From Betaproteobacteria bacterium (GTDB lineage: Bacteria; Pseudomonadota; Gammaproteobacteria; Burkholderiales; Rhodocyclaceae), in the NCBI GenBank assembly GCA_020047725.1, contig JAIFNM010000093.1, positions 1 to 8,294 of the forward strand: 8,294 nt of DNA, in the 5' to 3' direction. Made by a program: the position numbers and the translations under genes. The notes below the pieces were generated by a model that was given only the letters and a program-made list of their open reading frames with translations, had not been told where the DNA came from and searched no databases. Within the stretch, counting starts at the first letter, position 1. Every line of letters starts with the position of its first letter. Positions 5,508 through 8,294 of the stretch are shown here, piece by piece.

Positions 5508-7817
5508 ATGGAAAAAAACCACGCTAATCGCTTATCCTGGCTCAAAGCCGCGCTCTTTTGCCGTCCTCGTGAAATCTCGCTTGAGCGTGCCCTTTTGTAC
5601 ACCGAAAGCCATAGAGAAACAGAAGGAGAACACGTCCAGCTACGACGTGCAAAGGCGGCGGCGCATGTGTTGCGCAAGGTGGCCATTTCAATCCGCGAGG
5701 ATGAACTGATCGCAGGCAACCGCACCATCAAGCCACGTGCAGGGATCGTTTCCCCGGAAATGGATCCGTACTGGATTTTGAAAGAACTGGACATCTTCCA
5801 CAGTCGCCCGCAAGACAAGTTCATCATTTCGGAACGCGACAAGGAGATTTACCGGACCGAGCTTTATCCCTACTGGGAAGGGCGTTCGATGAAAGATTTC
5901 ATCAACGCCCAATTCACGCAAGAAACGAAGGATGCGGTCGCCACCAAGATATTCAGCATCAACCAGACCGATAAGGGTCAGGGGCACATCATCGTCGACT
6001 ATCCACGTTTCCTGAAAATGGGATTACGGACACTGGCCGACGATGTAGCAAAGCACGCTAAAGAACAACCTGGGAATGTGTTCTTCCAGGCAGTCGGCAT
6101 TCTGGTCACTGCGGCATCTGACCATATCCTGCGCTACCGCGATCTGGCCACCGAGATGGCTACTCAGTGCACTGATGAAACTCGTCGGCAGGAACTGGAA
6201 CGGATCGCCACCATCTCCGAAAAAATCGCCTTTGCTCCGCCTGAAGATTTCCACGAGGCCTGCCAGTTGTTCTGGTACATGAACATCATTCTTCAGTACG
6301 AATCGAATGCCAGCTCGCTTTCGCTGGGACGCTTCGACCAGTATATGTGGCCGTACTACAAGGCCTCACTGCAGAAAGGCGAAGATCCAGATGCACTCCG
6401 GGAACTGATGGAGACACTATGGGTCAAGATGAACGACGTCGTATTGCTGCGATCAGCGAGCAGCGCCAAATTCTTTGCCGGATTCCCGACGGGCTACACC
6501 ATTCTACTCGGCGGCCAGAACGAGCTTGGGCACGATGCTGAAACGCCGCTTTCCACGCTCTGCCTTGACACCTACCAGTCGGTACTGTTACCGCAGCCAA
6601 ATCTTGGGGTGCGGGTGCATGAGGGCATGAGCCGCTCGTTTTTGCTGAAGGCAGCGGAGACAATCCGGATTGGAACCGGCATTCCACAAGTGTTCAATGA
6701 TGAAGGGGTCATTCCATCGCAGCTGAATCGGGGCGTGTCGATGCAAGACGCTCGAGATTACTCGGTGGTGGGTTGTGTTGAACTTTCCATTCCCGGTAGG
6801 ACCTACGGATTACACGACATCGCGATGTTCAACCTGCTCAAGGTCATGGAGCTCACGCTCAAGTCCTTCCGGGGCGACTCAGAAGTCAGCTACGAACGGA
6901 TCTGCGAGCGCATCGATGACAACATTCGCCATTATGTGAAATTGATGGTCGAAGGCGCCAACATCTGCGACATCGGCCATCGCGATTGGGCGCCGGTCCC
7001 CTTGTTGTCATCGCTGATGACCGATTGTCTGGAGAACGGGCGGGATGTCACGGAAGGGGGGGCGCGTTACAACCTGTCAGGAGTGCAGGGGATTGGCACG
7101 GCCAATCTTGCTGATTCACTGGTGGCGCTCAAACAAATTGTATTTGTTGAAAAGCGTCTGAGCTTCGAGGCGCTACTTGATGTTCTGGATGCTGATTTCA
7201 ACGTGCCAGATGGCGAAAAAACGCGAACCCGCCTCGTTAACAAATATATCAAGTACGGCAATGATATCGATGAAGTCGATATGGTCGGAGTCCATGTATT
7301 AAAAGTGTTTTGCGACGAAGTCGAAAAATACGGAAACCCACGCGGCGGAAAGTTCTCTCCAGGCTCATATACCGTCTCCGCACATATGCCCCTGGGTGAA
7401 GTGGTGGGAGCCACTCCCGACGGACGGCGGGCACGCGAACAGCTAGCCGATGGCGGTCTTTCTCCAATGGGCGGACGGGATGAACTGGGCCCTACAGCCG
7501 TTCTTAAGTCGGTTAGCAAACTGGATAACCTGTTGCTTTCGAACGGCAGTCTGCTGAACCTCAAGATGATGCCCAACACGCTTGAAGGCGAGCAGGGGCT
7601 CAACAAGATGGCGGACTTTTTGACCGCGTTTATGCGCCTCAAGCTTCTGCATGTGCAGTTCAACGTGGTCAATGTGGAGACTTTGCTGGAGGCACAAAAA
7701 AATCCGCAGGATTTCGCGGGCCTGCTGGTGCGTGTGGCTGGTTACAGCGCTTTCTTTGTGGAGCTTTCCAGGGAAATTCAGGATGACATCATCCGCCGTA
7801 CCGCTCATCGACTTTAG
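5508..7817 (+). CDS. pflD: PflD-type glycyl radical enzyme, probable C-O lyase on an anhydrohexitol phosphate
   Basis: A complete 769-residue glycyl radical enzyme. The active-site loop is SVVGCVELSIPG with the thiyl cysteine at Cys423 and the C-x-E general base at Glu425. The C-terminal radical loop is VRVAGYSAFFVEL with the radical glycine at Gly745. The single Cys followed by Glu places it with dehydratase/lyase-type enzymes, not true pyruvate formate-lyases, which have adjacent cysteines. Recalled E. coli PflD (about 765 residues) agrees over long blocks, such as ISLERALLYT, GNRTIKPRAGI, DKGQGHII, ILQYESNASSLSLGRFDQYM, RTYGLHDIAMFNLLKVME, NICDIGHRDWAPVPLLSS and EIQDDIIRRTAH, so the subfamily call is strong. 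E. coli PflD is reported to open 1,5-anhydromannitol-6-phosphate to 1-deoxyfructose-6-phosphate. Substrate identity here is inference. The start is supported by GAGG at 5495-5498. The activase gene follows directly. The enzyme is oxygen-sensitive when activated, so it acts in anoxic cytoplasm. Confidence 0.93.
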   Translation: MEKNHANRLSWLKAALFCRPREISLERALLYTESHRETEGEHVQLRRAKAAAHVLRKVAISIREDELIAGNRTIKPRAGIVSPEMDPYWILKELDIFHSRPQDKFIISERDKEIYRTELYPYWEGRSMKDFINAQFTQETKDAVATKIFSINQTDKGQGHIIVDYPRFLKMGLRTLADDVAKHAKEQPGNVFFQAVGILVTAASDHILRYRDLATEMATQCTDETRRQELERIATISEKIAFAPPEDFHEACQLFWYMNIILQYESNASSLSLGRFDQYMWPYYKASLQKGEDPDALRELMETLWVKMNDVVLLRSASSAKFFAGFPTGYTILLGGQNELGHDAETPLSTLCLDTYQSVLLPQPNLGVRVHEGMSRSFLLKAAETIRIGTGIPQVFNDEGVIPSQLNRGVSMQDARDYSVVGCVELSIPGRTYGLHDIAMFNLLKVMELTLKSFRGDSEVSYERICERIDDNIRHYVKLMVEGANICDIGHRDWAPVPLLSSLMTDCLENGRDVTEGGARYNLSGVQGIGTANLADSLVALKQIVFVEKRLSFEALLDVLDADFNVPDGEKTRTRLVNKYIKYGNDIDEVDMVGVHVLKVFCDEVEKYGNPRGGKFSPGSYTVSAHMPLGEVVGATPDGRRAREQLADGGLSPMGGRDELGPTAVLKSVSKLDNLLLSNGSLLNLKMMPNTLEGEQGLNKMADFLTAFMRLKLLHVQFNVVNVETLLEAQKNPQDFAGLLVRVAGYSAFFVELSREIQDDIIRRTAHRL
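7770..7775 (+). promoter_or_regulatory. Ribosome-binding site deciding the activase start
   Basis: AGGGAA lies seven bases before the ATG at 7783, inside the 3' end of the glycyl radical enzyme gene. The alternative GTG at 7828 has no comparable purine-rich sequence before it. This favours the longer start with a 35-base gene overlap. Confidence 0.5.
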
Positions 7818-8294
7818 AGCCAGCCCTGTGAAGGATAAGGCGCGGATCTTTAATATCCAGCGTTATTCTCTCAACGATGGCGCAGGTATTCGCACCCTGG
7901 TTTTTTTCAAGGGGTGTCCCTTGCATTGCCCCTGGTGCTCAAATCCCGAGTCCCGGTCGCGTGATTCGGTGTTCGTGAGACGCGAGTCCCGCTGTATAAG
8001 CTGCGAAACATGTGAAATGGATGTCGATGAATGCCCGTCTGGTGCCTACCAGCAAATGGGTATCGATTACACGCTTGATCAACTGCTGGCCGAAATAATG
8101 AAGGATGAAGTTTTTTACCGGGTATCGGGTGGCGGGGTGACGCTTTCGGGCGGCGAGGTCTTGAGTCAGTCTGCATTTGCGACGCGTTTGCTAAAAAAGC
8201 TCAAGGCGTGGGGAATCGCGACCGCGATTGAAACCACGGGGCACGGCAATAAAGCCGGCTTGCTTGAACTGGCGAAATACTGTGATGAAGTGCT
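7783..8294 (+). CDS. pflC: Glycyl radical enzyme activating enzyme (PflC-type radical SAM), 3'-truncated
   Basis: About 170 residues are visible and the frame runs off the window. The protein cleaves S-adenosylmethionine at a [4Fe-4S] cluster and abstracts hydrogen from the radical glycine of its partner. It opens with the family block RIFNIQRYSLNDGAGIRT (21-38), then the radical-SAM motif C-x3-C-x2-C (Cys45, Cys49, Cys52). Next comes a short ferredoxin-like insert with Cys71, Cys74, Cys77 and Cys84. SGGGVTLSGGE (115-125) contains the SAM-binding GGE element. The SLNDGAGIRT variant, the single four-cysteine insert and SGGEVL instead of the common SGGEPL all match E. coli PflC as I recall it. 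That agrees with the upstream pflD. The start at 7783 overlaps pflD by 35 bases and has a ribosome-binding site. GTG at 7828 is an alternative that would drop 15 residues without touching any motif. Confidence 0.92.
   Translation, partial: MTSSAVPLIDFRASPVKDKARIFNIQRYSLNDGAGIRTLVFFKGCPLHCPWCSNPESRSRDSVFVRRESRCISCETCEMDVDECPSGAYQQMGIDYTLDQLLAEIMKDEVFYRVSGGGVTLSGGEVLSQSAFATRLLKKLKAWGIATAIETTGHGNKAGLLELAKYCDEV

Noticed and set aside
5042..5527. A 161-codon frame overlapping the end of the second permease and the start of pflD.
   Set aside because: Most of it is an out-of-frame reading of the permease, rich in Arg and Gly as such shadows are. It would also overlap the firmly placed pflD start.
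5508..7817. Annotation as pyruvate formate-lyase (formate C-acetyltransferase), or as choline or glycerol lyase.
   Set aside because: True pyruvate formate-lyases have two adjacent active-site cysteines, whereas this protein has GCVE. Choline and glycerol enzymes usually read GCVEP, whereas this one reads GCVELSIPGRTYG and matches PflD over long blocks.

Overview
The window carries one co-directional (+ strand) cluster that reads as an anaerobic sugar or polyol utilisation locus. It looks like it comes from a Gram-negative bacterium, probably one of the Pseudomonadota. The reasons are a classical periplasmic binding protein with a Sec signal peptide, an RbsA/MglA-type ABC transporter, moderately GC-rich codon use, and enzyme genes that closely resemble Escherichia coli PflD and PflC. 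A genus cannot be named. The glycyl radical enzyme implies growth under anoxic conditions.

Layout: (1) 1-681, the ligand-binding part of a LacI/CytR-family repressor whose DNA-binding end lies upstream of the window. (2) 682-900, an intergenic control region with a candidate sigma-70-type promoter and two near-palindromic LacI-type operators whose centres are 42 bp apart. (3) 901-5369, a complete CUT2-family ABC transporter: binding protein, double-domain ATPase and two different 321-residue permeases. A strong hairpin follows the binding-protein gene. (4) 5370-5507, a gap with a weak terminator-like hairpin. (5) 5508-7817, a 769-residue glycyl radical enzyme of the PflD type. (6) 7783 to the window end, its radical-SAM activating enzyme of the PflC type, truncated by the window edge.

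How they fit together: the repressor probably senses the transported compound or its phosphate and controls the operon through the two operators. The ABC system imports the compound unmodified, and PflC installs the glycyl radical on PflD, which then breaks a C-O bond. From memory of published work, E. coli PflD opens 1,5-anhydromannitol-6-phosphate to 1-deoxyfructose-6-phosphate ('anhydroglycolysis'). There the substrate is thought to be phosphorylated on entry by a PTS. Here the PTS is replaced by an ABC transporter and no kinase is visible, so either a kinase is encoded outside the window or the enzyme acts on a free sugar. This ABC-fed version of a PflD pathway is the most interesting feature of the window.
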